Shown here: in pieces, positions 26,701 to 39,690 of the stretch | Numbering within the stretch: position 1 is the first letter of the stretch | Layout of the letters: each line of letters starts with the position of its first letter | Source of the DNA: Sipunculus nudus | Lineage: Eukaryota; Annelida; Sipuncula; Golfingiida; Sipunculidae | Reading direction: 5' to 3' | Assembly: GCA_026874595.1 (NCBI GenBank) | Contig: CM049306.1 | Coordinates: 94,911,642 to 94,975,641 of the forward strand | DNA length: 64,000 nt | The notes under the pieces: generated by a model | Told to the model about the DNA's origin: nothing | Database searches by the model: none | Seen by the model: only the letters and a program-made list of their open reading frames with translations | Translations under genes and position numbers: made by a program

Positions 26701-27199
26701 CTGCAGCTCAAAATTGGTGAGTTTCTATTGTAAATCAAAATAAAAAGTTTTGATGCGGGGGTTTAAAATTGATGCTGGCAGTGCCTGAGAACCATACCTT
26801 TTATTTTTTTGGGCCTAATGAAATTGATTTTTTTCCTAAATTTTACTTGAAATCTGAAGGAATCAGCAAATTATACAAATCTACTGTGACAAAAATCGAA
26901 GATAATCTAAAGTAAGCCCCCCCCACACACACACATTTTGTAGCGTGTTCCTTAACTAATGTGATCCTTGGTGGGATTGACAATACAATTATGCAAGACT
27001 GTAAGTAACATTTTCACTGACAACTAGACCAAATATGTGTATTAAGATGCGTCTTGTTCATACTTTATAAGTGAAGACCTAACTATGATCCTGTTTGAGA
27101 ATATTATACAGACATCAATGGATTATTTCATTTGTATAGTGCAAAGGCACAACAACTCAATAATGATGAATAACCATACCTGCATGATTTGAATTTGAC
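23733..27199. other. GLYCTK 3' UTR and GLYCTK-UBXN6 intergenic region
   Basis: The region is AT-rich. It contains a G18 run at 24061-24078 and no convincing coding exon. GLYCTK and UBXN6 converge here, and the two candidate poly(A) signals lie about 2 kb apart. Confidence 0.6.
25173..25178 (+). terminator. Candidate GLYCTK polyadenylation signal
   Basis: AATAAA, followed within ~20 nt by a GT-rich stretch (gtttgtagtttgt), is the first clear canonical signal I find downstream of the GLYCTK stop. It would imply a 3' UTR of about 1.45 kb. A nearer variant signal could be used instead. Confidence 0.35.
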
Positions 27200-27205
27200 T
27201 TTATT
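27200..27205 (-). terminator. Candidate UBXN6 polyadenylation signal
   Basis: AATAAA on the minus strand (tttatt on plus) is the first canonical signal I find downstream of the UBXN6 stop, and would give a 3' UTR of ~870 nt. Weak evidence on its own. Confidence 0.3.
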
Positions 27206-28074
27206 TACATATACACTGGCAATCATGACAGGAAAAATAAATGTTTTTATGTCTTTAAAAGTGCCTTGTTACATCTGCTGCAACCTGTCTTATGTCAGGT
27301 AAACTACTTCAGAAACAAAATAATGCTTAATTTTCCACCTCAATTATGAATTAAACCTGAACCCTTGATCTCTCAACAAATTTCCCCAATCATGAACACT
27401 TGTCTGCTTATTAGAAGTTAAAAGTACCTTAACAACCTACAAGTAAAGTAAAACCTGGAACTTCCGTTCTTTTTCTGGAAAATTCAACTTTCTGAAATAT
27501 CAATTGGGGAAATGAAACACTGAAACTCTACTGTAATGTATATATTCACCTGTCAGAGATATACACATGCACATGTCAATTTCATTTCAGACTAACAGTT
27601 CATGTATGTGTGTATCACAATGTGTGGGTGTGCACCTGTGTTAGTAGTGTGCTATAATGCAAGTCATTCTCCCATTAGTATAGATATGACATTTTGTTTG
27701 TAATGTAAGATTTGTTACAGTTAGTGTGTGTATTAAAATATAACTGGATAAAATAAATAAAAAGCATCTAGTGATCTTACAACAAGAAAGCTCTGTATAA
27801 TTTACAAATGATGCAGAATTCAAATCTCTTATATACAAAGAACAAATATCCATTCATTATATGAAATAATGCAAGTGGATATTTGACAATACTGATACAA
27901 TTATAAATATATGTAGATTTGCCATGATAATAATACAGGACTGTGAATACATAAATTATATATATAGCTGTTCTATTCTCAATTTGTATTATTTTGCCGA
28001 GTGTTATGGTAATTTTGGTGACAAGTTAATACAATTTAACATAACATTTAACAATCATTGATGTGTCAGTGGGA

Positions 28075-30172
28075 TCACAGCTGCTGAATCTGCTGCAGCA
28101 GTTCATCAATCAAGCAGGGCTCATCCTGAGCTCCCCCTTGAGATGCTGCAATCTCAGCCATCACGTCAGCATCCCAGGTAAAGTTAATGACAGCAGCAGG
28201 AGCCAGACCTTGCTCCGCCAGCGACAGTGTCTCATCTGACAGCTTCTGCCCAGTCTGGGTGCTCAGGTGAAACGGTATCCAGTCATTTTTCAGGTTTTCT
28301 CTCACAAACTGTATAACATTAGCAACTTTTTCTGTGGCTCTGAAAGTACCTTGCAGTATGATGCCATCTGGGAAACGGACACGAATCAGCGCAAAACGGT
28401 ACTTCCTCAGTTCCCTTAGTTGTTCTCTCTCTCTCATTTCTTTAGTTCTGAGCATACCAAACCTCTCTGCCGCCTCTGCTTTCTTCTGTTGTTCTTTTTT
28501 TAATTCCTCTGGTGATTTGGTATAGAATTCATCAGGAACTTTGATACGTTCACACTGTGGACTTGGGTAGAATACTCTCAAACCTCGATCAAGCTCAGGC
28601 TTTATTGGCTCTGCAGCTAAAAGAATGTCTTTGAAAGATTGCACATGGCCTGATTTCATTGCAGTTTCACTACTCATTACATAAAACGGCTCCTCTGCAC
28701 CACTAGGGCCTGGTAACTGCTGAATACTAAAACCAACTGCCTGTAAAAACTCATTTGTTCCATCCAAAGGTGATATACGTTCCTGGAATGCTTTATTGTT
28801 GATTCTTATTTTAAGGAACTTTTCTTCCCCAGGGTTTGATATAATATTATCTAGATATTTACAGAGTGTGTCAAGGCAAGTTTTAACCTTTTCTGCATCT
28901 TTATTCAAAGTGTGGATCATTAAAGCTGCGGTCATCCCAGGTTCCTCCGCTAACTGTTCTAACAGAAACTGTTCTATCAGTTCTTCCATCTTCTTTCTCG
29001 GCTCGACCTGGGGTCCTATCATTGGACATTTGTAATACACTCCGCTCACAGCCAGCACTGGCGCCATGTCTTGGACCACTTCCTTGGTTGGAGCATACAC
29101 ATCCGCAAGTCTTCTGGCTGAATCTGCCTTCTTACGTTCCATCTCTAATTCTCTCTTTACCTGTAAACGTATAGCAGATGCCCCCTGACCCACTGGAGCA
29201 TTTCCGGCTCCTGAAAACATATGGAAAAAAATATGTTTGAATAGAAGGGAAATTAATTCAGAAAGTAAGAACATGATTATCATCTTGGTAAGTTCCCACA
29301 TTTGTTACTGCATTAATCATTTGTATCTGTTAGCTGCATATCTCATGTGGTATGCCCTTATTAGCAGAACAACCCATAGTTCCTGTTGGCTGTTTTACTC
29401 ATAGAGTACATCTCTGTTAGCTGCATTACTTGTATATAATGTCCCCTTGGTACTCAATTCATAGAACCTGTACCTATGCCTGGTTGCTATCGGTAGGAAG
29501 TACCTGTACTTGTACCTGGGCCTTAGTATCTGTACCTGGTATAATGTATTCCAGATACATGTTTGATACTGGAAAAAACATCATAACTTACATAATATGA
29601 ATTTTATGCAATTATTAAGATTTCAAACATCTCTGAAGTGAAAAAATCTGTACTTGTAGCCAGGTACTTTCTAAAGTACCCCGAGTACTCTTGGAAAGTT
29701 CTCGACCTGACCCAACCATCTTACAAGTGCAGGTACCTGTAGTCCTGTACCTAGGTACAGCTGCTTCTACCTTGCCCCTACCTTGCTGTTGGCAGTATTA
29801 CTCATATATCGTATCTAGAGGCAAGATATTCTATAATGATTTATGGCACATGTACGAAATCAAAGAATTGTTAGAAAATAAGAAACACTGTTTAAGCTTC
29901 CAGGGAATTATGAGCTTAGCTAAAACAAAACAAGAGACAATTATAACACCTGACTGTGTTTTACCTGGTTTGTTGTTCTCAAATCGAGCCAGTGCAGCTT
30001 GTGCTGCCATCTGGGCCCCCGAGGATGGCCCTGCTCTGGCTGAAGCTGGCCTGGCATCTGCTGCTGAAGGACCGGCTTTCCTGGTGTTCTCCGTCAGCTT
30101 GTGACCCTCCCCAGCCTTCTTGAATTTAATCTCCAGTTTCTTCTTCTCAAAAAATCTTTTTATGGCAGCCAT
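28075..30172 (-). CDS. UBXN6: UBXN6/UBXD1, p97/VCP adaptor with PUB and UBX domains
   Basis: Two coding exons, 29965-30172 and 28075-29210, join in phase 1 to 1344 nt, or 447 residues, similar to human UBXN6 (about 441). The start is the ATG at 30172-30170 (MAAIKRFFEKKKLEIKF), which aligns with the human N-terminus; an in-frame ATG ten codons upstream is less likely. Residues 54-65 (QMAAQAALARFE) match the N-terminal VCP-binding helix. A PUB domain spans about 150-240 (LMIHTLNKDAEKVKTC, KYLDNIISNPGEEKF, NNKAFQERISPLDGTNEF). A coiled, charged stretch follows (EELKKEQQKKAEAAERF). The C-terminal UBX domain is at about 342-420 (IRVRFPDGIILQGTF, NDWIPFHL). As in vertebrate UBXD1, the UBX loop lacks the FPR p97-binding signature, so p97 contact would be through the PUB domain and N-terminal helix. 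The family acts with p97 in endolysosomal sorting, mitophagy and lysophagy. Confidence 0.95.
29211..29964 (-). other. UBXN6 intron with scattered GTACCTG motifs
   Basis: This intron separates the two coding exons. Between about 29460 and 29770 the motif 'gtacctg' or 'gtacttg' recurs on the plus strand many times at irregular spacing, some copies inverted as 'caggtac'. It looks like a degenerate simple repeat. Confidence 0.5.
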
Positions 30173-31628
30173 CTTCAAGATTTTTTTATAGCTCAGCGAC
30201 AACTGCAGCCCTCAGTTCTAACTTGTAATAGTACAGTTTACACCCAGTGAGGTGTAATTGTTTGGTTCCTTGTCAGTCTCTGTGTAAATGTTGCTCTTCA
30301 GGTGATTTCACTTGACTTGCTTCATTTAAACCTGAAAGTACAGTTGATACATGACTTCAGTAAACATGATCAATTACAGAGGTAACTGGTTCAGAACAAA
30401 AGTCAATTTGTGCATTTACAGATGTGGAGAAATATATTTGTAAAAAAGACAAATTTTCTTTACCAAGGTCCATATCTAAAACACACAAAGAGGCCCAGAT
30501 GGGTTTCACAGAATTCTTTGAGTTAAATTTGTGGTGACTGACATTGTATTCACTTCAGCAAGGAAACTAACAACAATTTAACAGTGACTTGTTAAATTAT
30601 AATTATTTCTGATGAATGCAGCAGGATAATCATGGATGCAAAATAATGCCATTAGTGTTTCCTTTAATGATAGGTGTATGGATCATAGTATAATCACTGC
30701 CCAGCTGGTAGATTATGTTCCACTACCTATGTCTATTTCATACAAAGTAAAATGTTAAATCACATGGTTCTTTTATAAAGTGCCACAGGTATGAAACAGT
30801 GTGACCCCTTCCTACATATTATATTTTGAAGGACTATGCAGAAAATTTGTGTGTTAAATATTTTTTTGTACTTACCAATAACAATCACAAAATCCTGTGA
30901 TAACTGCTAACTTTTAATTGCTCATGAAATAATCTGATAGAAAAAAATCAATGCTAGAACAGACACAAAAACAGACATGTCAAAATGGTTTGACAGTCCA
31001 TATTTGGTAAATGTTCAGATATATTGTCTACATTTGAAACATGAAAAGGGGTGTCACATAAATTGTTGTTTCCTTACAACTACCAAAATATGATTAAATT
31101 ACCCATATAGAATGTGAGAACACTTGGAGACTGGAGTTCATATATTAGCACAGGAGGGGCCCAGGTTCCCCCACTATAGCTGGGAAGAAGGGGCAGGAGC
31201 CCCCCCCCCCCCCCCCCCCCATCATACATTAATGTAAACTAACTTTTTACTCAGTAGAGGGCACTTGACAACTAGACATAATGCACCTAAATCACCCTGT
31301 ACGGTATCTCATTTTCAAGGGCTCAGTTTGCGAGACTCCTCATCAACATCAAGCAATGGTGGGTTTGTTGTAGAGAGAGATAACTTCTGAGAATCACTGA
31401 CAATTCATGTTGGGTGAGCACAGACATCTCGTGCAGTACACAGGAAATTAATATGAGGAAATAAGAAGACAAAATATCTTTATTTTCACATCTCCAAATA
31501 CGACCAGATTCTGAATGACCCTAGCCCCCTCATTGCTACATGTATTGCAAACAACCAGGCAAGACACTTGACTGCACTGATCAGGTACTATTCATGTGGA
31601 TTTACTAGTCCGCCATGTACAGACTCCA
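30173..31628. other. UBXN6 upstream region, no gene seen
   Basis: It holds the presumptive UBXN6 5' UTR and promoter. A C21 homopolymer sits at 31200-31220, next to a short GC-rich stretch resembling the 'gggcccagg..' dispersed repeats. I see no coding evidence. Confidence 0.5.
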
Positions 31629-32783
31629 TTAATCTGTGATATGGAGTCCGACCGTCTGGCGGTGAGAGTTCGCCCTGCGGTACATGGAGGGACCTGTAAC
31701 ATGAAATACCACTGCTTGTTGTGCGATAGAGAAGCAATCTTGTATTTATATATAAAAATAAACTTATTATGTATCAAATTAAATCGATATATCACCTTAA
31801 TGTGCGCCTGTAAATGTTTTTTATCCTTTGAACTGCTGGTGTTCAGTTGTTGCATGCACAACAGGACACTGCCGGAAAAGGAATCCCATGCAAATTAGGT
31901 GGGCAATCTATGCAAAAGAGGAATTCAGGAGGGCTTTTCCCAGGATAGCCAGTGCCGTGCACTGGGATAGACCATATTTTCATAAGCATCCTTCCCATCA
32001 TACAATGCAAGTTGTCAATGATGCTAATTTCCTATTGGCTGTTCCAACTTGAAGGCGCCAGCGGCCCAATGGAGACGAAGTAATATCTGACTTCATTCAG
32101 AGTAAATGCCCATACTTTATTACATACTGATCATTAAGCAAAAGTTTTGGTCCCAACGGAGTCCAAGCATCTGTAACAATAACAATATGTGGGGTTTGAC
32201 TGGTGTCCTCACGTTACATAAGACATATACATATCTTAGAGGTTGTACAGATCCGTACAACCTATGAAAGTATAAACTCTCCCCGCCAGAGGCTGCAGCC
32301 CTTGATCATTGTTTACTATATATGTCAGCGCTGCAAGACTGCAGCTAGTGGATTTACCTGGCCATGGTAATTGGTATTTTACTATTTAACACATTTTTTT
32401 GTGTATGAAACTCACCTGGATTAATGAATTTTTCAGTCAAATTATCCCCATATATTCTCCAGGCGACGTATATGAGACCGAGGTTTGACAGCAGACATAC
32501 AATCAAGATTAAAATAATTTTAACTTGGAAGTCCAAATACATGAACCAGTCGAAGCCCCACACAGAAAGTTGCTGGATCACATCAAAACAGACCACTGTG
32601 CAGTTGACAAGGAATACAAACGCGTCAGTTAAAATGTAGAGAGGGCCTTCACCTGCGCCACCAGCTGTATTGTTAGCCAGGCTTGCTTCACTAATGATCG
32701 CCCATAATATCATAGTATTTGTAACAGAGGATGGCCGCAATGACGACAGCTCCAAATATGACAGTGTCCCTGAGCTAATCTTC
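31629..32783 (-). CDS. Unrecognised multi-pass membrane protein, C-terminal exons (5' part missing)
   Basis: I do not recognise this protein. An open exon at 32416-32783 (minus) starts after a good acceptor (ctgtttcag) and ends at a strong donor (G|GTGAGT). It encodes at least two hydrophobic spans: LYILTDAFVFLVNCTVVCF, and then VKIILILIVCLLSNLGLIYV followed by AWRIYGDNLTEKFINP. Reading on in phase, an exon at 31629-31693 after acceptor tgttacag gives a short, basic cytosolic-looking tail, GPSMYRRANSHRQTVGLHIT, then Asp and TAA. The phases match exactly (one base carried over), which supports a real gene. An upstream exon ending in phase 2 is required, or an internal Met is used (ATG in TNTMILW); I could not identify it. 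The first part of exon 32416-32783 is also hydrophobic in a second frame (VIFGAVVIAAILCY), so its 5' border is uncertain. Confidence 0.5.
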
Positions 32784-32789
32784 CTGAAA

Positions 32790-35390
32790 CAGTGTCACAT
32801 AAGTACAAATAACGTGTCATAAAAGGAACCACATTTCCCATCTGTGTTGTATCTGTGTTGTTTGATTTTTAAATTCTCCCATTCGCACCGCTTTAAATGT
32901 CTATATATCATATATAAGTTAATGGTATATATACTGCGGATTTCAAACTGATCTTTTGCGAGGCCAATTAGGTAATAATTTATCGTACATTTGCGCACTC
33001 TCATGGGACACTATATTTAACATTTCATGACACCCATACGGGTTAATATAAACTGGTTCCAAGTCAGAATACGTATGTACCAGTCTATAGGAACTAGGAA
33101 CGTGCTCAGGCGCCAAACCTTGTATATGTTGCAGTCAATGCGTAAAATTATATCATAATAAAACCAAGTCCTGATTTGAATTATCGAAATCTGCATGAAT
33201 AAATTAATTGTCATGGTAACGAGTGAATCAAGCGAATTTATCAGTCATCGTTTTAAGTATAATTATAGTTATATCTGAAAGATCTGAAAGATCACACTTT
33301 GTATATATTTGGGGAAACTGTCACACATTTTTGTAAATAAATCATAACTCTCGGATTTATATTATAGCCTATTTTTATGGCTAAATGACCTTTTATTTAA
33401 CAATATGGGAATGGGGGAGGTAATATGATATGTTTAGTATGTTTTGAAAAGTTGGGGGATGTCCCCACCAAATTACGCTTATAATAATGTAGGCTACTTT
33501 TTTCATGATTAGGCCTAAAGATGAATACCGAACACTACCTTCCATTCAAGTTTGGCTCAACTCAGAGAATGCAGATTGCAAATTCATTAAAAGTAACAAG
33601 CACAGTCGGTAATTGTGATTAAACCCTGTACCCTTTGTAATTCACCTATAGCATACCTTAAACATGTATAGGCCTAACGGTGGCTATCCTTCACCGTTCT
33701 ACATCATAAATGTCATATTATTCCGCATTTTAATATTTCATTCCATCAAAGCTTCCATTTAACTTTATTCTCGTTGTTACACGAGCAAAGATGCGGTCAT
33801 ATATGAAATATAAAATAGTATGATTATCTCTTTAAGTTATGACAGTGTGCATATATTTCAGCTATCTAATATATATGATTCTAGTTACCCCTAAAACTCT
33901 GTGTATTTAGTCTTATTTCCCGATCGTTATAATAAAATGTCTATAGAAAGGAGAAACCGGCATAAACTTTACCTTAAAGTAACTGCATCGTTATATACTT
34001 GATATGGCATGCATGTATATATTTCATTATAATGAGATATGTGAACCAAGACTATTTCATATCGATTCAGTCAATGAGTCAAATGAACGGACTGATTGTC
34101 GGTCAGTTTGGAAAATGCCTGAAAATTTCAGTCATTTTATAAATTGCCCGAGTGAATTATGCAATTTGTCAATTGACAGTTAATATCCGGCATTTTACAA
34201 ATTAACTGATTTTACACATATATTGACTGTAACATATACATATAGGCCTATGTATCAGTCACTCCCAACCTCTTAACTTACATTAAATTTTTTATTCGGA
34301 CATTAGGCCTATTGATAAAACCAATTTAATTCTACAACACAGCAACGTCGGCATGTTTCATTTTATTCATTCTAATGACCCGTCAAGTATATGTAGGCCT
34401 ACTTGCATTCTGTAGGCTTATAGGCCCTGCACAGCTTATCTATAGGCCCCGAGTCTAACTGTGGTATGCTCTCATTACAGTCAAACCCACTTTGTGCCAT
34501 ATCGGTTAATAGAAAATCCCGTTTATGTTGCATATAAATCTGACCGTTTAATTTCATGGACTATTGTCATAATCCCGTTTATTGTCATGCTTGGAACCAT
34601 TGGCATGCATGCAGTGATACCAGTGCGCAGTTAATATCACATCAAACGCCGACACGAAGATCAATGAGGCCTAGACCCAGTTGTGGCTCTGTTAAATAAT
34701 CTGTTCATTTAACAGAGCCTTAACTGGGTCTAGAACCGATACCTGATCGAAAACCGCGATCGCCGTGAAACTTGACAATCGTTTGACGAAGCCCGCTGCC
34801 CGAACATGTAGACGATACAGTCCTATCATAAAGACGATCATGGAAGTTTTTTGGTCATTAATATAACACCCAGAAAATAAGATGCAAGAGTCGGGGAGAG
34901 TACAAGAATGATTTTGTAGTTAGTTTGCCTTCGCATAACGTTATAACTGTACCGTATATTTCCAGACATTTGACCTCGTGACCCAGACGCTACGTCACTT
35001 TCTGTATGCCATACAATCGTCATATTTAGCATTTCTGAATCTTCTGCTATCAGGGAACCAGAACTTATCCTCAATACACTGCACAGAATTATAATTTGAT
35101 ACTTTACTAATGGCCCCCTCATTAATTAAAACTTTGTCTACCCAGTAGTTCAAGATTAGCATTTTAAATTAAATTTTCATTTTTCCAATTACTTTCACAG
35201 GTTTAAGATACAATTTCTATTCAACATAATAAGGAACTACAGTTTCAGTCACACAGGAATAAAAATATAATTTTGTCAAAATATCTTGAAAAATTATGTC
35301 TATACAATTATTGAGGATTTATGTATCACCTGACAACACCAACATATGAAATGAGAATAATTAATACAAAACCTTAATCATTCATGTCAT
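32790..35390. other. Region upstream of the unrecognised membrane gene
   Basis: I see no supported exon here. A minus-strand ORF at 34838-35122 begins like a signal peptide (MRGPLVKYQIIILCSVL) and ends hydrophobic, but has no recognisable homology and no good splice donor. It could be the missing 5' exon of the 31629-32783 gene or noise. Confidence 0.4.
34671..34733. repeat. 27-bp-arm perfect-looking hairpin
   Basis: The arms are 34671-34697 (ctagacccagttgtggctct, then gttaaat) and 34707-34733, with a 9-nt loop (aatctgttc). They pair at 25 of 27 positions. It could be a remnant of a small foldback transposon or a microRNA-like precursor; the sequence cannot decide. Confidence 0.8.
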
Positions 35391-35399
35391 CGTCATTGT

Positions 35400-38300
35400 C
35401 ACTTATGTAACACAGCTCAAGGTCCTCATTTTCGCAGTCCACACACAAACAAAGATATTGTTTCTGATTTTGTATGACTACTCCAGTTGGACAATATGCC
35501 TGGCAAATAAACCTTGCAAAACCTCGTGTTAACTGTAATTGTGTATGTGACTGGCTTCTGGTCTTTCTTTTTCTTTTCCCTTGTATAAGTTTTTAAGAGA
35601 GTCAGCTTTATGTCAAACACCAGATGTAGCTCACCGTAACCACTGGTCAACCTGTCTGTATTGGAAATGTTCATCAAAGTGAGGTAGGTCGTAGGCCGCC
35701 TTCTCATGTACCACATCATGTGTTAAAGGATTCAACAAAGTTTCATAATCATCTGCTGTGAAGGGGTTACAGTAGGTCAAGACAGCGCATTTTAGTTTCT
35801 CAATCAAATTTTCGTCTCGTCTGATAGATGTATCTGATAACCCATGGTGTTGACAACTTGTCTTATGATCTTGAAAAAAACTGTGACTTGTACTCTTGGC
35901 TCAATCGTGCTAATTCTGGACCAGAGAGGAAAAATCTCTGCTTTGCACTGGCAGACCTCCGTTTTTCTTCATGTCTTTGTTTTGCAATTCACATGCATGG
36001 TCTGGACCAATTGAAACATATGGGATGTCACTCTTTGTAACTGCAAAATCATCTGCTAAAAAGGCATGCTAAATTTCTGGGTCCTCTTTTTCTAGTGCTT
36101 TTATATCAGATAGATGTCGTGGCCACAGTATTTTGTACTTTGTTATGCTGCTTCCAAATGCAGGCGCCAGTTTTCAATCTGGATGCTTTGATGAATTTAA
36201 GCTGGATGTCAACATGGCTCATTTAATTGATCATTGATTTGAACATGGCATTTTCTGCAGATCTTGTTGTTATAAACTCTTGGATTTGCTGTACGACTTC
36301 TTTCTCTGCAATGATGCTTTGGAGATCTATGTGGGCTTCTGTGACCTTCACCTGGCGTGTTTCAATACCTTTTTTTCCTTGTAGATTGTCGATTGTAGAA
36401 GCAGCAGCTACACATGGACCATTGCTTTCTGGATTTCTTGTTCAAGAACTCGTCAAAGAGGATTTCAAAGAGTGCCAGGTATGTGGAAGTGTGCGCGTTT
36501 ACAGCTCGTTTGTAGTGTGTGCATTTCAAAGCCTGCTTTATGGTTGCCGGACCATAGATACCGGATTCATCCCAGGCGTCATCGATGCCTGAATTTTCTA
36601 CTGAATTGTCTATGGCTCTGACTGCAGCCATGGATGCATGAAGCTCAGCGAGTCTCAGTACATACCGGCCTTTCATATATGGATGCGAGTCTAACACCTT
36701 GCTGGCCTTTTCGTACAGTGCAATATCTAAAGAGATGAACGTATTACATTAATTACTTTCAGATACAGCCACATTGATTTGCTGTCCTTTGCTTCAACAC
36801 TGTCAACAAAGTTGACCATTCATTTGCCGGAGCAGGAATTAATGGCAGTAGTCCTTCGGATGTCAGCTCCTTTGAGGGGGAGATGAGCGAATTGTATCCA
36901 GAACACCCAGGGATTTTGCTGCTGGCAGCAGGTATATCTGAAGCCGCTCTGGCAATAAGCAACTCAAACTGTTAATTCTCTTCTCAGTGGTGCTTGTGGA
37001 GAACCGCTCCATACCAACTGTTTTGCTGCAGTCTTGAACAAGAGGTTTTGGACACTCTAGCATTTCGGTGTTTTGTGACTTAAGGGTCAAACCTTTCACT
37101 TTCTTGAGCAGAAGTGGTTGGGATATACATTCCCCTTCACTGCCAGCCCTTTAATACACAACCGTTATGGTTCCATATCCATCTGGGATAATTGTTCTTT
37201 TTAAGAAACGGAGGTATATAGACACCATTAGACATTTCAATATTGTCGATAACTGCATGGGCTAAGGATGTTTCTAACGTCAGTGTTCGTGTGCAAGTAT
37301 TGTAGTAACCATGGGATGATAGTAGTTCTACCAATCGTTTGTTTCTGGTGTCATGATGAACCGTTTGTGCTAAGCCAAGAGCAGATGGGTTTTCCTTGGT
37401 CTTGCGATACCTGAACATAGCTTCATCAGTCTTTTAGGTGTAACTCAATTGCTTTTCACATTTCTTTGTGAACATAATATCCTGGCACAATGTTAAAACA
37501 ATACGGTCCAGCTCCTTTGTCCTGATGTGGATTTCAACCTCCATCACAGGGCCAGCGATAATCCACTTCAGGAGTGTATAGAATAGGGGAGGTACAGCAG
37601 TTTCACCACTGGTAACTCGAATACCTTGTTCTCCATACATTTTAGATAAAAACCTGTCACCTGATTTCTGACCGCATTTGCAGCCTTGTATATGTGTTCC
37701 ACATCACTTGAATAAACAGAATAAGAATTCACGACAAGCTTAACCATATCTCGTCAACAGCCTGGGGTAAGTAAATTAGAGATGGCTTAGCAAACTGAGG
37801 TTGTCGCACAGCTTCAAGATGAAGCAATTCCTGCATGATACGCTCCTTCAACCACCTGCAATTGTATGGGGGACATGGGTTTCAGCAATACCACCAAGAT
37901 GATGACATAAGTACTCTCAATGTCTTCAATCGACAGGTAAGCTTTATTTGAAGTCTCAAAATCAATTTTATGAATAAGTTCAATGAAGGCTGTCACTTGT
38001 TCAGGATTATCTTGGGCCTCGCTTTTTGGGGATTCTATAGTGTAAAACTTCTCTCTGAACATGTTTAACCTAACACTTCCTGTGATACTTCACATAAATC
38101 GCACGTGCAATATGCTGTCGGTGGTAATGTCGGTGCTAAGTCTTACCTGAAGATCATCTCTATCACCGTTTTCAACAGCCTTTTGTAATGTCTTACCAGC
38201 ATTTGCAGATCTCAAGTAACAAAGATCTTGATCACAGTCTAATTGACAGAAGAGGCACTTCAAGGAGTCAAATGGAATTGTGCTGCATGGAACGCCTGAA

Positions 38301-38490
38301 CCTGGCTGAGTCCCCTACTTGTTCCCCTGATGTTGTCGGCTGATCCTTTGAACTTGGCCGAACTTTCCTTTTTGGCAGACATGTCTTTTCCTTCAGTGAT
38401 TTTTTATGAAGCTCCTTAGCACGTTTATACTTTTCTGTGTTGGAGGCATTAGCATAACAATGACGATGCCAAAACATATCTTTTGTTTTT
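35400..38490 (-). pseudogene. Frameshifted relic of a repetitive zinc-motif protein family
   Basis: Read on the minus strand, a long protein is scattered through several frames with stops and frameshifts. N-terminal end (38490-38050): MFWHRHCYANASNTEKYKRA, then a Cys-rich block KCLFCQLDCDQDL, then in another frame AIYVKYHRKC with VKHVQREVLH. Middle (37420-37140): LVELLSSHGY and GVYIPPFLKKNNYPR. Towards the C-terminus: MLDSHPYMKGRYVLRLAELH with AVRAIDNSVENSGIDDAW (36697-36400), KYKILWPRHLSDIKALEKED and VTKSDIPYVSIGPDHA (36200-35950). From memory these blocks occur, in this general style, in an uncharacterised multi-copy family in cnidarians, fish and marine invertebrates. It is intronless here, which fits a transposon-borne or amplified gene. 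The mechanism and class are not clear to me. Confidence 0.6.
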
Positions 38491-38927
38491 AGAGTTTATG
38501 CTGTCTGAGCTATTAGTCTCTGTGATATGGCAACATATGAACCATCATACACTTTGCCAGATGCAACTTAGTAACTTTTCATATGACTCTCTACTTGGCT
38601 GTGAGACATTGGACCGGATGTGTCCTCTTGACAGACAACACATAACTTTGGAATAGTAAGGGTTTTTTTGGTTGGAGTCTATTGCTGCTACTTCTTGTAT
38701 ATCATCCATTATTGCTTGTTAGGAATCGTTGCATATAATGACTTTGGTAATCGTGTGATAATCATGGCCTACAAATGCAGAAACTAGCTACAGTTAAATT
38801 TCTGCCGCAGCAACTACCAAATATTTAGAGCACATGCAAATCTATCACGATCCATATACTACCAGAAAATATATTACATTGTTTAAATGATTGCTCTCAA
38901 ATAATCATTCGTGCAATATTGGCATAT

Positions 38928-38930
<3 letters not shown>

Positions 38931-38967
<37 letters not shown>
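38931..38967. repeat. (AT)n microsatellite
   Basis: A TA dinucleotide run of ~36 bp, the first of three in under 800 bp. Confidence 0.9.
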
Positions 38968-38968
<1 letters not shown>

Positions 38969-39039
38969 TCTGTATCAGATCTTAGCATCAGGCTAATACA
39001 GCACTGTTAGATTCACTCAGCACCTATATACTACTACTA

Positions 39040-39142
<103 letters not shown>

Positions 39143-39609
39143 AAATGCGTCGATTTCTCTTCAAGGGTTTGTTGGATGACTCGCAGAGAACACCCACACA
39201 CAAATACACACACATCTATATATCGTCTGTGTGACACATTTCAAATATATTACAGTTCAGTAGAAGGTTTTAGAAAACAAGGCATTAAGTCTACGTTTCC
39301 TGTATAAAAATATTAATGTATTTCTTTTCCAATATATAAATATTATTCCCTTAATAGCGGGGGAATGATTACCTTGGCCACCCCCTTGCTGAAAAAAGTG
39401 GTTGGGGGTACATACCCCCATTCCTCCTATATTGACACCCCTGCATGTATATGAAGGTAACATTAAATTGTTAAGAAAAGTTTTTATAACGCCTCTGTGA
39501 CGGATGCAATCAGTAGCTTGTTTATCTATACATACTTTTAGTAAAAAGGTACAAGCGCCAATGTTTACAAACTGAAAAAGTTTGTAACGTAATCTGAAGT
39601 GGTTGATAT

Positions 39610-39612
<3 letters not shown>

Positions 39613-39686
<74 letters not shown>
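39613..39686. repeat. (AT)n microsatellite
   Basis: A pure dinucleotide run of ~74 bp, the longest in the window. Confidence 0.95.

Positions 39687-39689
<3 letters not shown>

Positions 39690-39690
<1 letters not shown>

Noticed and set aside
34838-35122. Minus-strand ORF with a signal-peptide-like start
   Set aside because: There is no homology and no convincing donor site; kept only as a possible 5' exon of the neighbouring unrecognised gene.
36227-36592. Plus-strand ORF of 121 codons
   Set aside because: It is antisense to the recognisable minus-strand relic (LRLAELH block).
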